DNA of 64,000 nt from Ktedonobacter racemifer DSM 44963 (GCF_000178855.1 NZ_ADVG01000003.1:2046001-2110000), one strand, 5' to 3'; counted from the stretch's first letter, positions 27,073 to 36,813 are shown. Translations and numbers: made by a program. Notes: generated from the sequence alone by a model not told the origin.

Positions 27073-28059
27073 GGGTTCTGTCAGAACTCAGACACCATCT
27101 TGGCATAGGGGTCGTATTTCTGGTATGCTGATCTCAGCATTCTGACGGAACGAGGAACATTGACCAATGAACTGTCCCCATTGTACAGCAACGAGCACCA
27201 GAGAACGAGCGAAGAAAACGAAACTTGGCTATGCAATGTTCTTCTGCCCACATTGCCGACATATTTTCAATGAACGAACCGGTACGCCCTTTAACTACCT
27301 TGAATTCCCCACGGACATCGTCCTCCTCGCAGTCTTGTGGCGGTTGCGCTACAAACTGAGCCTGCGTGATGTCGCCGAAATGTTCCTCGAACGCGGCTTT
27401 GTCTTTACTCATGAAGCCATCCGAGATTGGGAAACACGGTTTGCTCCACTGATCGCAGAGCAGTTACGAACCCGGCGACGTGGACAGGCGGGAAAATCCT
27501 GGTACGTCGACGAAACGTACCTTAAGGTGCATGGAAAGTGGTGCTACTTGTATCGGGCCATCGATTCTGATGGCCATCTGGTTGATTCTCGGCTGAGCGA
27601 GAAGAGGAACATGGAGGCAGCCAAGCAGTTTTTCCAGCAGGCCGTTGATGTCGTTGGCCATGTTCCCGATCAAGTGACGACGGACGGCCATACGTCCTAT
27701 CCGCGGGCCATACGTGAGACGATGAGCAGCAACATCCAGCATCGAACAAACAAGTATTTGAATAATCGGTTGGAGCAAGACCATCGAGGAATCAAGCAAC
27801 GCTATTATCCCATGCGTGGCTTCGGAAGCTTCGAATCAGCAGCCCGTTTCTGTTCTGTCTTTGATGAATTACGGAACTATTTCCGTTCCCGCTCTCCTAT
27901 GAAAGCATTTGTCTCACTCTTACAACAACGACAAGCTTTCCTCCGACGACTTGCTGCCTTGAAAGCGTTCATACAAGTAGCCTCATAGCGAGAAACGCAC
28001 AAGTAGTAGATTCTCAGGACTCCTTATGAGTTTCAGTGCTCTCAGTTCTGACACTACCC
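27073..28059 (+). mobile_element. IS6-type insertion sequence
   Basis: The ends GGGTTCTGTCAGAACTCAGA (27073) and the reverse of AGTTCTGACACTACCC (ending 28059) are imperfect terminal inverted repeats sharing TGTCAGAACT. They enclose one transposase gene and span 987 bp. The flanking 8 bases differ, so no target duplication remains. On the right the element abuts an IS3 fragment and on the left a truncated dispersed repeat, which suggests a deletion at one or both ends. Confidence 0.75.
27167..27988 (+). CDS. IS6-family DDE transposase
   Basis: The 273-residue protein starts with two zinc-knuckle pairs (CPHC at 3-6 and CPHC at 27-30), then the IS6/IS26 catalytic domain: WYVDETYLKVHGKWCYLYRA (first D), TTDGHTSYPRA (second D) and NRLEQDHRGIKQR (E). 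It looks intact and could be active. The extra N-terminal zinc finger is seen in part of the IS6 family. It fills most of the element. Confidence 0.9.
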   Translation: MNCPHCTATSTRERAKKTKLGYAMFFCPHCRHIFNERTGTPFNYLEFPTDIVLLAVLWRLRYKLSLRDVAEMFLERGFVFTHEAIRDWETRFAPLIAEQLRTRRRGQAGKSWYVDETYLKVHGKWCYLYRAIDSDGHLVDSRLSEKRNMEAAKQFFQQAVDVVGHVPDQVTTDGHTSYPRAIRETMSSNIQHRTNKYLNNRLEQDHRGIKQRYYPMRGFGSFESAARFCSVFDELRNYFRSRSPMKAFVSLLQQRQAFLRRLAALKAFIQVAS

Positions 28060-28423
28060 TCTGGTGGAACTGGCGTTGCGCATGGCGGTCGCTAGACGCC
28101 AGCCGGAGGTGGGGCTGCTCCATCATTCAGATAGGGGAAGCGAGTTTACGTGTGAGCGTTATCAGACTGCCTTGCGTGAGCTGGGGATTGAGGTCAGTAT
28201 GAGTCGCACTGCCAATTGTTGGGAGAATGCGCCGATGGCGTCCTTCTTTGCGACCCTCGCCAAAGAGTGTACCAATCGCGTGCGTTTCCAGACCAGGCAG
28301 CAGGCCCGCTCAGCCATTTTTGAGTACCTGGAATGCTTCTATAACCCCATCCGGTTGCACTCGACACTCCAGTATGTCAGTCCACTTGCTTTCGAGCAAG
28401 CACATCAGTCAAAGAGGAGTTGA
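28060..28423 (+). pseudogene. C-terminal fragment of an IS3-family transposase
   Basis: About 120 codons match the end of IS3 OrfB integrase domains: LLHHSDRGSEFT (second catalytic D), ENAPMASFFATLAKE (catalytic E) and YNPIRLHSTLQYVSP. The sequence begins abruptly at the right end of the IS6-type element, so the 5' two-thirds were lost at that boundary. It is not functional. Confidence 0.85.
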
Positions 28424-28551
28424 TCTCCACATTTCAAGAGTCCATTTTTCTGGGTCAATTCCACTTTAACAGATCAGTTTTGTTCTTGCAACACAACCGA
28501 GTTTGTTTGGTGCAAGCATTTATTTGCTCTCTCTGCTCCTATGAAAATTTC

Positions 28552-28580
28552 TTGCAAGTTTTTCGCTAATCTTGTATAAA
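28552..28580 (+). promoter_or_regulatory. Sigma-70-type promoter of the sugar-uptake operon
   Basis: TTGCAA (28552-28557) and TATAAA (28575-28580) are separated by 17 bases and lie 68 bp before the LacI-type start codon. They match the -35/-10 consensus in five of six and four or five of six positions. This is the best promoter for the six-gene run to 36.8 kb. The flanking 28424-28648 has no gene. Confidence 0.6.
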
Positions 28581-28648
28581 TGTTTCTTTATTATGTATAC
28601 TACTTTCATCGATGATGATAAATATTTTCGACGTCAGGAACGTATTTC

Positions 28649-29713
28649 ATGCGGATCAAATTGCGTGATATTGCTGAACGCGCTCATGTTTCGACAGCTA
28701 CTGTTTCCCGTGTGCTCAATAATAGCGCAAGTGTTGATGAACGTACTCGCGCTATTGTCCTGCAAGCTCTCACAGAACTTGGTTATCCAATGTATCAGGA
28801 GGGGATTCTCCAACATACTGGAAATGGGATTGTCATCGCGATACGTGGTGTCGATAGTGAGAGCGAGCCGGAGGAGCAGAAACGGGAAAGCCAGAACATT
28901 TCTAGTTTCAATACCATCGTTATTGATGGTATTGAGCGAGTCTTACGGCGTAAAGGGTTGCATATGAGCCTGCGCCGGGCTATCTGGGAGGCTCCGGCTG
29001 AAAGCGATCTGCACCATCTTACTCAGGCAGATGGTGTCGTGCTCATTGGTGGCATTATTTCCGTCCAGGTCATTGATGCCCTGGAACAAGCAAACGTTCC
29101 GTTTGTGCTCACCGCAGCCCATGTGGGCGAACGCGAGATCAACTGCGTACTGGGCGACTATATACGCGGTGCAGCGCAGGCTACCACTCAATTAGTGCGC
29201 TTGGGACACCGCCGCATCGCGTTTATCAATGGCCCCTCTATTACGACAACAAGCCAGGATAAATTGGCTGGCTATCGGCTTGGCCTGTGCGAAGCTGGTT
29301 TGGCTTATGACGCTCAATTGATCACTACGACTTCAGAATTTACCCCAAATGATGGTTACCAGTCCACACAGGACTTGCTTGCCAGAACTCGGGATTTTAG
29401 CGCTATACTCTATGCCGCTGATATGCTAGCGATTGGCGGTCTGCGCGCGCTCAAGGAAGCAAACATTCCGGTTCCCGAGCAGGTTTCAGTGATGGGTTTC
29501 TACGATGAGCCCATTACTGAGTTTACTATGCCAACGCTTTCTAGCGTGCATATTGGCTGGCAACGCATTGGCGAGATTGCGGCACAACGCCTGGTCGTTC
29601 TCCTTGAACGCCATGACGAAGAGCGTTTACGCATTTCTATTCCTACGACTGTTATTTTGCGTGATTCAACCCGGTCGGTTGGAGGGAACCTGCCGCCCAC
29701 TCTTAGCTCTTAA
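28649..29713 (+). CDS. LacI-family transcriptional regulator of the uptake operon
   Basis: The 354-residue protein has the LacI helix-turn-helix and hinge at residues 3-50 (LRDIAERAHVSTATVSRVLN), then a periplasmic-binding-protein-like effector domain with TTQLVRLGHRRIAFINGP near 178-195 and YAADMLAIGGLRAL. AGGAA precedes the ATG. It is the first gene of a same-strand run leading to a solute-binding protein, so it most likely represses or senses the transported sugar. The ligand cannot be told from sequence. Confidence 0.9.
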   Translation: MRIKLRDIAERAHVSTATVSRVLNNSASVDERTRAIVLQALTELGYPMYQEGILQHTGNGIVIAIRGVDSESEPEEQKRESQNISSFNTIVIDGIERVLRRKGLHMSLRRAIWEAPAESDLHHLTQADGVVLIGGIISVQVIDALEQANVPFVLTAAHVGEREINCVLGDYIRGAAQATTQLVRLGHRRIAFINGPSITTTSQDKLAGYRLGLCEAGLAYDAQLITTTSEFTPNDGYQSTQDLLARTRDFSAILYAADMLAIGGLRALKEANIPVPEQVSVMGFYDEPITEFTMPTLSSVHIGWQRIGEIAAQRLVVLLERHDEERLRISIPTTVILRDSTRSVGGNLPPTLSS

Positions 29714-29739
29714 ACGACAAGACGGTGTATTGGTCTTAG

Positions 29740-29763
29740 CCAGTTTTTCTGATGAAAAACTGG
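29740..29763 (+). promoter_or_regulatory. Intercistronic hairpin before the solute-binding protein gene
   Basis: CCAGTTTTTC (29740-29749) and GAAAAACTGG (29754-29763) form a perfect 10-bp stem with a TGAT loop. It ends where the GAAAGGAG ribosome-binding site of the next gene begins, and no T-tract follows. It may protect the downstream mRNA or limit read-through, which would explain high binding-protein levels relative to the regulator. Confidence 0.5.
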
Positions 29764-29774
29764 GAAAGGAGTCT

Positions 29775-31121
29775 ATGATGACACCACAACATGATGCTTT
29801 TACGAGAGTCAACCGCCGCACCTTTCTCTACCAGGCAGGAGGGGTAGCTCTTGCTACTTCTGCCTTACTTGCTGGCTGCGGCAGCGGTTCGGGTACTGGT
29901 GGAAACTCTGTTACGCTGAATGTCTGGGGAGGAGTCCCAGCCGAAAACGGTCCCGCAAAACTGATAGAGGCGTTTCACAAGGCGCATCCGAATATTCAGG
30001 TAAAGTACACGCGCTTCGTTAACGATGACACTGGCAATACCAAGCTTGATACAGCTCTGCAAGGCGGCACCCCTATCGATATCTATTTCTCCTATACTGT
30101 CGCTCGTATGTCTCAGCGTATCAAGGCTAATCTCGCCGTTGACCTGACTTCTTATGTGAATGGCGATAGTGACCTCTCTTCCTGGACTCAAAACAATGAG
30201 GCCATTTTTAAACCTGACAATAAATACTATAGCCTCCCTACCACTCGCGAGCCAAATTTCGTCGCGATCAACAAGAAAATGCTCGATGCCGCTGGCTTGC
30301 AAGTGCCAGCAAGCTGGACCGTGAGTGACTATCGCGAGATGGCAAAGAAACTGACGAGCACCAGCGGAGGTAAGACCGTGTATGGCGCCTATTCATCCCC
30401 TGGTCTGCCTCTCATTACTCTGGGTCCAAACGCGAATTATAAAGACGGGGGCAAAGAATCGAATTTTGACAATCCTGTCTTTAAGCAAGATTTGCAACTC
30501 CACGTCGATATGATCAAAGAGAAGAGCGCCTTTCCCTGGACCGAGGTACTGGCGCAGAATCTGCGCGCCTACGCGCAAAATCCTTTCCTGACGGGGCAGG
30601 AAGCGATGTGGATAACCTCTCCCTTCTCGCTACGTTACGTCAACGATACAAGCAAGTACCCGCACGACTTTATGACTACCTTCGCGCCGATGCCCAGACC
30701 TGACAACGCTTCTACTTTTTATAATGGTGGAAGCCTTAACAACTGGATTATGATGCATCCCAGGACAAAGAATAAGGATGCCGCCTGGACCTTCATCCGT
30801 TACTGGTTAGGCGACGGCAGCAAATATATGCTAACCGCTGGCAAGAACCCGGTGCTCCCCAACATCGATCAGGATACGCAGGTAAACGGTATCCTGGGCA
30901 GCAATAAAGCTACGCTCTATGACGTTGAGGCCTTTAAAAAGGCCGTATTTGCCCCTGACCTCAAATTCGTCACAGATACGATCACTGTGGCAGGTGCGCA
31001 AATCATGCAGATTACGCAGAGTCAGACTGATCGCTGCTTAATTGGCGAGATCAGTCCCGATCAATGGGTAAGTACAGTGAAACAGCAGTGCGACGATGCG
31101 ATCAAGAAAGCAGGAGCTTGA
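29775..31121 (+). CDS. Sugar ABC transporter solute-binding lipoprotein (Tat-type signal)
   Basis: The N-terminus has a twin-arginine motif (NRRTFLYQ), a hydrophobic stretch and a lipobox LLAGC with the Cys at about residue 35. The mature part is a family 1 extracellular binding protein: NVWGGVPAENGPAKLIEAF, then GTPIDIYFSYTVARMSQRI and AAWTFIRYWLGDGSKYM. I start at ATG 29775 (ATG 29778 is equally possible) because of GAAAGGAG just upstream; the longer frame to 29505 overlaps the regulator gene. It would capture an oligosaccharide or sugar acid outside the membrane for the two permeases that follow. No ATPase gene is present, so a shared MsmX-like ATPase is presumed. Confidence 0.88.
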   Translation: MMTPQHDAFTRVNRRTFLYQAGGVALATSALLAGCGSGSGTGGNSVTLNVWGGVPAENGPAKLIEAFHKAHPNIQVKYTRFVNDDTGNTKLDTALQGGTPIDIYFSYTVARMSQRIKANLAVDLTSYVNGDSDLSSWTQNNEAIFKPDNKYYSLPTTREPNFVAINKKMLDAAGLQVPASWTVSDYREMAKKLTSTSGGKTVYGAYSSPGLPLITLGPNANYKDGGKESNFDNPVFKQDLQLHVDMIKEKSAFPWTEVLAQNLRAYAQNPFLTGQEAMWITSPFSLRYVNDTSKYPHDFMTTFAPMPRPDNASTFYNGGSLNNWIMMHPRTKNKDAAWTFIRYWLGDGSKYMLTAGKNPVLPNIDQDTQVNGILGSNKATLYDVEAFKKAVFAPDLKFVTDTITVAGAQIMQITQSQTDRCLIGEISPDQWVSTVKQQCDDAIKKAGA

Positions 31122-31123
31122 TT

Positions 31124-32092
31124 ATGAGCACGTTGTACAACAGAGAGACAACGATGCCAGCAGAGACGAAAGAGGCGAAGGTTATTCGTAAGCGAACGGC
31201 CGCACGCGCCAGGGGAGAACCTGCCGAATGGGTTGGCTATCTCTTTATCGCCCCTAACTTCATTGGCTTTCTCTTCTTTACGTTGTTGCCACTTATCTTC
31301 GCGCTCGTGATCGCGTTCACGCGTTGGGACGTGGTTTCGGGCCTGGGTGGCATTCAATGGATCGGATTACAGAACTTTGTCACGTTGCTGCATGATCCAA
31401 ACTTCTGGGAGAGCGCACGTATTACGCTCATCTATGTAGGCATCAGTGTTCCATTGACTACCGTGGCTGGGCTACTCGTAGCCCTGGCCCTGAATGGTCC
31501 GATCCCTGGGCGAGCGGTATTGCGCGTCATTTTCTTTATCCCCTTCATCGCGAACAGCGTGGCTATCGCGACGACATGGATTCTACTCTACCATCCTACC
31601 TATGGGCCAATCAATACGATCTTAAAGGCACTGGGAGTCAGTCAGCCACCTCTGTGGCTGGTCTCCTCCCAGTGGGCGCTACCAGCCCTGATCTTCATGG
31701 CGGTTTGGAGTGGCGTGGGTTACGCTTCGATTATCTATCTCGCGGCGCTTCAGGATGTGCCGCAGGAACTACACGAAGCAGCGGCGATTGATGGCGCGGG
31801 AGCCTGGGCACGTTTTCGTGTTATTACCTTGCCCTTCCTATCTCCTGCCATCTTTTTCCTGCTGGTGACCGGCTTCATCGGCGCATCGCAGAACTTTGGC
31901 ATGATCAACCTGATGACGCAGGGCGGACCCGGACGCTCAACAACCGTGCTCTCTTATTATATCTATCAGAGTGGATTTCAGTTCTATCGCTTTGGCTACG
32001 CGGCGGCTATGGCCTGGGTGATGTTCCTGGCAGTCCTGTTGCTGACGCTGCTTCTATGGCGTATCCAGCGGCGAGGCATCTTCTATAGCTAG
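31124..32092 (+). CDS. Sugar ABC transporter permease, MalF-like
   Basis: The ~322-residue protein has six predicted membrane spans, and a cytoplasmic EAA loop (LHEAAAIDGAGAWARFRVITLPFL) that contacts the ATPase. ATG 31124 lies three bases after the binding-protein stop with AGGAG seven bases upstream, so I prefer it to the longer frame at 31064. It pairs with the second permease to form the channel. Confidence 0.9.
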   Translation: MSTLYNRETTMPAETKEAKVIRKRTAARARGEPAEWVGYLFIAPNFIGFLFFTLLPLIFALVIAFTRWDVVSGLGGIQWIGLQNFVTLLHDPNFWESARITLIYVGISVPLTTVAGLLVALALNGPIPGRAVLRVIFFIPFIANSVAIATTWILLYHPTYGPINTILKALGVSQPPLWLVSSQWALPALIFMAVWSGVGYASIIYLAALQDVPQELHEAAAIDGAGAWARFRVITLPFLSPAIFFLLVTGFIGASQNFGMINLMTQGGPGRSTTVLSYYIYQSGFQFYRFGYAAAMAWVMFLAVLLLTLLLWRIQRRGIFYS

Positions 32093-32104
32093 AAAGGATA
32101 GCTT

Positions 32105-32992
32105 ATGGCAACACCCGCATTGACGCATACGAGAGCACGAAGCAGAAGCACCTGGACGATGAAGCAGCGTAAAAAGGTGCAATGGACGATTATCAGCATT
32201 GTGATGTGGCTGCTGGCAATCTTGTTCTTGCTCCCTTTCGCCTGGATGCTCATCTCATCTCTCAAGCGCGAAATTGATGTGTTTAGCATGCCAGTTCAAT
32301 GGTTTCCCAACCCGCTCAACTGGGAGAATTATGTCACGGTCTGGACTGGCGAGCATCCGTTGACGATGTATATCGGGAATTCGGTAATGGTCGCCATCGT
32401 ACGTGTCCTTGGAGAACTCCTCACGGCTTCCCTGGCGGCCTATGGTTTTGCACGCTTGCGCTTTCGAGGGAGAGACACGCTCTTCTTTCTCTATATCAGT
32501 ACGCTCATTATTCCAGCTCAATTGCTGTTGGTACCTCGTTTTATCCTCTTCCAGCAGTTGGGCCTCTACGATACCCTCTGGGCATTGATCCTGCCAGGGA
32601 TCTTTACGGCTTTAGGAACCTTTCTCCTACGCCAGTTTTTCCTGACCATTCCCCAGGAGCTGAGCGACGCGGCACGTATCGACGGCGCGAACGATTGGCA
32701 TATCTACTGGCGTATTATCCTGCCCCTGGCAAAGCCCGCACTGGCCTCACTCGCCATCCTGGCCTTTGTCTGGAGCTGGAATGACTACGAGACGCCACTC
32801 GTCATGCTTACCAGCGAACCCAATTTTACCATTCCCCTGGGGTTGACAAGCTATGTTGACGAGAGTGGGGGCTTCACCGCGTCACTAATAATGGCGGGTG
32901 CCGTCTCATCCGTAGTACCCATTATCGTGGTGTTCCTGTTTATGCAACGCCAGTTTATACAGGCCCTGGCTCGCTCTGGCCTGAAGGGCTAA
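32105..32992 (+). CDS. Sugar ABC transporter permease, MalG-like
   Basis: The 295-residue protein has a long cytoplasmic N-terminus, six membrane spans and the EAA loop SDAARIDGANDWHIYWRII followed by LPLAKPALASL. AAAGGA precedes the ATG. It is 12 bp from the first permease. The pair plus the upstream lipoprotein make a CUT1-type importer. Confidence 0.9.
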   Translation: MATPALTHTRARSRSTWTMKQRKKVQWTIISIVMWLLAILFLLPFAWMLISSLKREIDVFSMPVQWFPNPLNWENYVTVWTGEHPLTMYIGNSVMVAIVRVLGELLTASLAAYGFARLRFRGRDTLFFLYISTLIIPAQLLLVPRFILFQQLGLYDTLWALILPGIFTALGTFLLRQFFLTIPQELSDAARIDGANDWHIYWRIILPLAKPALASLAILAFVWSWNDYETPLVMLTSEPNFTIPLGLTSYVDESGGFTASLIMAGAVSSVVPIIVVFLFMQRQFIQALARSGLKG

Positions 32993-33002
32993 TATACCAG
33001 GA

Positions 33003-33078
33003 CCAGCCATAGAACTTTCTGTGGCTGGCCTCAGACATTGCATAACTCTGATAGCCGGTGTCTGATACCCGGCTATCA
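33003..33078 (+). terminator. Two tandem hairpins after the permease genes
   Basis: CCAGCCA/TGGCTGG (33003-33028, 7 bp) and TGATAGCCGG/CCGGCTATCA (33049-33078, perfect 10 bp) follow the second permease stop. Neither has a strong T-tract. They may attenuate transcription into the two enzyme-like genes that follow, or stabilise the transporter mRNA. Confidence 0.5.
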
Positions 33079-33141
33079 TTAAGAGATACAGCACTGAGGA
33101 AAGGTTAACAGTATATGCATACATCAGTACGGAGGAATCAC

Positions 33142-34506
33142 ATGCTCAATATTGGCGGCGTTATACCCGGCCTGGCCGTCAAAGGTGATGCACTACCAGC
33201 ACGGAGCGAAAGCGGTATTGGAGGCCTTATGACCTGGGCAGACCGCCTCTGGTTCATTACTTATGTGTCTCATACACGCACAACGGGCGCGGGAACCGGA
33301 CTGTATGAGGTTGACGAGGACTTACAGATACGTAAGCGACCTGAGAGCGTTGTTGGCACCTATGCCAATCGCTTGCTTCATACGGAGACAAACCAGGTTA
33401 TCCTCGGACCCCACATTATCGATGTTGAAGGGAATGTGCGCACCATCGAAGCGCTACAGGATCACCGCCTGGCGGCGACCATGAGACATCTGCATGATCC
33501 TGCCAACAAGGTCTACTTCCTGACAATGGAGGGCCTGTTTCTTGAGTTTGACCTTAATACCTTCAATATCGAGCAACTTTATGATCTAACACAGGAACTA
33601 CAGATTCCACGGGGCGCACAACCGCATTTCAAGTCGGGCCACACCAGCCATGGACGTGTGGTTGTTACCAATAACACCTATGATGAGCGCGACTTCGCGG
33701 GAACACAGGCGGCTGGTCGCCTGGCCGAGTGGGATGGCGAGCGCTGGACAATTCTAGAGCGCACAGGTTTCAACGAGGTTACGGGTCGCATGAATTTTGG
33801 AAGCGCGATCTTTGCCACCGGCTGGGATAAGGCATCGGCAATCTTGCGCGTCTTTACGGATGGCTCCTGGTCGCGCTATCGCCTTCCCAAGGGGTCGCAT
33901 ACCTTTGACCATTTCTGGCAGACCGAGTGGCCCCGCATCCGCGAGGTAGAGCATGAACGCTTCCTGATGGACTGCCACGGTATGTTCTACGAGCTCTCGC
34001 CGACCACCTACGGTGGCAAGGTCTGGGGGGTACGGCCAATCTCTACCCATCTGCGCGTTGTTCCTGACTTCTGTGCTTTCCGCGGCTTCCTCGTCATGGG
34101 TGGAAATCAGGTCACGCCAACGCACGATAGTAACTTACTAGCGGGCGAACCTCAGGCGGGTCTCTGGTTTGGAAAAACAGACGACCTGTGGCAGTTTGGC
34201 AAACCCAGGGGTTGGGGTGGCCCCTGGTGGGAGGCACCAGTGAAATCAGATGTCCCCTCCGACCCCTACCTGATGACCGGGTTCGAACATAAAGGACTTC
34301 ACCTCTATCATGACGCACCTCAGACCGTTGACATTACCATTGAGGTCGATTTCCTGGGAACCCAGAACTGGCAAACTTATGACACGCTCAGCATACCCGC
34401 AGGCAAGTACGTCCACCACGAGTTTCCGACTGCCTTTAGCGCTCATTGGGTACGTTTTACGAGCAATACAACATGTAACGCAACTGCCTATTTAATGTAT
34501 AACTAG
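33142..34506 (+). CDS. Unknown 454-residue protein, possibly beta-propeller
   Basis: I do not recognise the family with confidence. The sequence alternates short beta-like blocks with tryptophans and glycines (TWADRLWFITYVSH, RLAEWDGERWTILE, WGGPWWEAPVK), which suggests a repeated-sheet fold such as a propeller, and a C-terminal beta domain with AHWVRFTSNTTCNATAY. No signal peptide is seen, so it is probably cytoplasmic. GGAGGA lies six bases before ATG 33142; this is preferred over 33115. It lies 16 bp before the FAD oxidoreductase gene, so both probably act on the imported sugar. Confidence 0.7.
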   Translation: MLNIGGVIPGLAVKGDALPARSESGIGGLMTWADRLWFITYVSHTRTTGAGTGLYEVDEDLQIRKRPESVVGTYANRLLHTETNQVILGPHIIDVEGNVRTIEALQDHRLAATMRHLHDPANKVYFLTMEGLFLEFDLNTFNIEQLYDLTQELQIPRGAQPHFKSGHTSHGRVVVTNNTYDERDFAGTQAAGRLAEWDGERWTILERTGFNEVTGRMNFGSAIFATGWDKASAILRVFTDGSWSRYRLPKGSHTFDHFWQTEWPRIREVEHERFLMDCHGMFYELSPTTYGGKVWGVRPISTHLRVVPDFCAFRGFLVMGGNQVTPTHDSNLLAGEPQAGLWFGKTDDLWQFGKPRGWGGPWWEAPVKSDVPSDPYLMTGFEHKGLHLYHDAPQTVDITIEVDFLGTQNWQTYDTLSIPAGKYVHHEFPTAFSAHWVRFTSNTTCNATAYLMYN

Positions 34507-34522
34507 AAAGAAGGAGTGAGCA

Positions 34523-36787
34523 ATGCCGATGCAGCAGGAAGCGCCAGTCGCGAGGCGCGCTTATCGTAGTAAAGAGCTACAGTGCGACCTGGTTATTATT
34601 GGTGGAGGTATGTCGGGCGTCTGCGCCGCTATTACCGCAGCCCGGGCGGGGGTGAAGGTGACACTAGTGCAGGACCGCCCGGTATTGGGCGGCAATGCGT
34701 CGAGCGAGGTACGCCTCTGGGTGCTGGGCGCGACCTCTCACATGGGCAATAACAATCGCTGGGCGCGTGAGGGAGGTATTCTTGATGAGCTTCTAGTCGA
34801 GAATCTCTATCGCAACCCTGAGGGAAACGCAATCATCTTTGATACGATTCTGCTAGAGAAAGTGACTGTTGAGCCGAACATTACATTGCTCTTAAATACC
34901 GCTTTAATCGATATTACGAAAACGCAACCTGATCGCGTTGATGCCATCCAGGCCTTTTGTAGCCAGAACTCGACAATGTACCATGTGCATGCACCTCTCT
35001 TCTGTGACGCCTCCGGCGATGGTGCACTGGCATTCCTGGCGGGTGCAGCCTTTCGCATGGGGGCGGAGTCCCGCCAGGAATTTGACGAGGGCTTCGCGCC
35101 AGATGCCGAATATGGAGATCTCCTTGGGCATTCCATCTACTTCTATAGCAAAGATGTTGGTAAGCCAGTTACCTTTATGCCCCCAGCATATGCCCTGGAA
35201 GATATCACGAGGATACCGCGCTTCCGTAGCTTCAACACGAAGGATTATGGCTGCCGACTCTGGTGGATGGAGTATGGCGGTCGCCTGGACACAGTACATG
35301 AAACAGAGACGATCAAGTGGGAGCTGTGGAAGACTGTTTATGGCGTCTGGAACTATATCAAGAACTCGGGCAAGTTTCCCGAGGCAGAGACCCTTACCCT
35401 GGAGTGGGTAGGTTCCATTCCAGGGAAGCGTGAGAGCAGACGCTTCGAGGGCGATTACATGCTGAACCAGCGGGATATCGTTGAGCAACGCCATCACCAT
35501 GATGCTATTGCCTTTGGTGGTTGGTCGATTGACCTGCATCCAGCGGATGGCGTATTTAGCGAGCGTCCTGGCTGTAATCAGTGGCATGCCCGTGGCGTTT
35601 ACCAGATTCCTTATCGCTGTTTGTATAGCAGGAATGTCCATAACCTTTTCCTGGCGGGTCGCATCATGAGCGCCTCGCATGTCGCGTTTGGCTCTTCTCG
35701 CGTGATGGCGACATGTGCTTATGCCGCGCAAGCAGTGGGCATGGCTGCAGCGATCTGTATGCGACAAAACCTTCTTCCTGCTGCTCTTAGTGAAACCGAG
35801 TATACGCGGCAACTGCAACGCGATCTCATACGGAGCGGACAACATATCCCTGGCTTCCGTCTGGATGATCCCGACGATCTGGTGAAGCAGGCTCGCATAA
35901 GTGCCTCCAGTGAGCTACGGCTAGCCGAACTGCCAACTAATGGACCTCTGATTCCACTGACCAGTGCGTGGGCGCAGATGCTTCCTATCGTAGCTGGCCC
36001 CATGCCCACTCTCACCCTGATAGCTGATGTCGCTGAAGCAACCACGTTACGGGTTGAACTGCGCACAAGTGATCGGCCCGATAACTGCACACCAGACGTA
36101 ATGCTCGGAGCACTTGACATCGCCCTGGAAGCGGGAGCGCATCAGGAAATCGCAGTCAATTTTCCGGTCACTATTGATGAACCACGCTACGTCTTTCTGT
36201 GTGCCATGCGGAACGAGCAGGTCGCATTATACGGAAGTGAGCAACGGCTCACAGGCATTCTCTCAGCAAAATATAGTCGGACGCAAGAGCCAGCAGAGGA
36301 CATCGGTGTCGAGACGTTTGAGATGTGGCAACCCCAGAGGCGACCTGGAGGACATAACTTTGCGTTACATTGTGAGCCACCACTGACCGTCTTTAGCCCG
36401 ACCAATGTAGCGAATGGGATAGCGAGACCTACGAGTCAGCCAAATGCCTGGGTTGCAGCACTCAACGATCCATTGCCCACCCTGGAACTACGTTGGGAAC
36501 AACCCCAGCGTATCAGGCGAATAGAGCTTGCCTTCGACACGGATTTTGATCATCCGATGGAATCGGTGCTTATGGGGCATCCTGAACGCGTTATGCCCTT
36601 TTGTGTCAAGCATTATCGTCTCTGCGCGGGTGAGCAACTCATTGTCGAGAACACAGATAATCACCAGACACGCAATACGGTCACACTCAAGGAACCGATC
36701 ACGACGGACTGCCTCTCCATCCATTTGTTAAAGCAACATGGAGAAGTTTCCGCTGCTCTCTTTGAGATCCGCTGCTACGCTGAATAA
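34523..36787 (+). CDS. FAD-dependent oxidoreductase of polysaccharide-use type
   Basis: The 754-residue protein opens with a Rossmann dinucleotide fold, CDLVIIGGGMSGVCAAI near 20-36, then VLGGNASSEVRLW and CDASGDGALAFLAGAAFR, as in FAD_oxidored (pfam12831) proteins. A second part from ~480 on looks like a beta-sandwich (LRWEQPQRIRRIELAFDTDF), perhaps carbohydrate-binding. Relatives sit in heparinase/sulfatase-rich clusters; their reaction is mostly unknown. AAGGAG precedes the start. It is the last gene of the uptake operon; an 82-bp palindrome follows 26 bp later. Confidence 0.85.
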   Translation: MPMQQEAPVARRAYRSKELQCDLVIIGGGMSGVCAAITAARAGVKVTLVQDRPVLGGNASSEVRLWVLGATSHMGNNNRWAREGGILDELLVENLYRNPEGNAIIFDTILLEKVTVEPNITLLLNTALIDITKTQPDRVDAIQAFCSQNSTMYHVHAPLFCDASGDGALAFLAGAAFRMGAESRQEFDEGFAPDAEYGDLLGHSIYFYSKDVGKPVTFMPPAYALEDITRIPRFRSFNTKDYGCRLWWMEYGGRLDTVHETETIKWELWKTVYGVWNYIKNSGKFPEAETLTLEWVGSIPGKRESRRFEGDYMLNQRDIVEQRHHHDAIAFGGWSIDLHPADGVFSERPGCNQWHARGVYQIPYRCLYSRNVHNLFLAGRIMSASHVAFGSSRVMATCAYAAQAVGMAAAICMRQNLLPAALSETEYTRQLQRDLIRSGQHIPGFRLDDPDDLVKQARISASSELRLAELPTNGPLIPLTSAWAQMLPIVAGPMPTLTLIADVAEATTLRVELRTSDRPDNCTPDVMLGALDIALEAGAHQEIAVNFPVTIDEPRYVFLCAMRNEQVALYGSEQRLTGILSAKYSRTQEPAEDIGVETFEMWQPQRRPGGHNFALHCEPPLTVFSPTNVANGIARPTSQPNAWVAALNDPLPTLELRWEQPQRIRRIELAFDTDFDHPMESVLMGHPERVMPFCVKHYRLCAGEQLIVENTDNHQTRNTVTLKEPITTDCLSIHLLKQHGEVSAALFEIRCYAE

Positions 36788-36813
36788 TAATGCTCAGAGC
36801 CGCTTAGCAATAT

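Noticed and set aside
34904..35845. 313-codon minus-strand frame.
   Set aside because: It lies fully antisense to the FAD oxidoreductase, which has clear motifs; it is a shadow of that gene.
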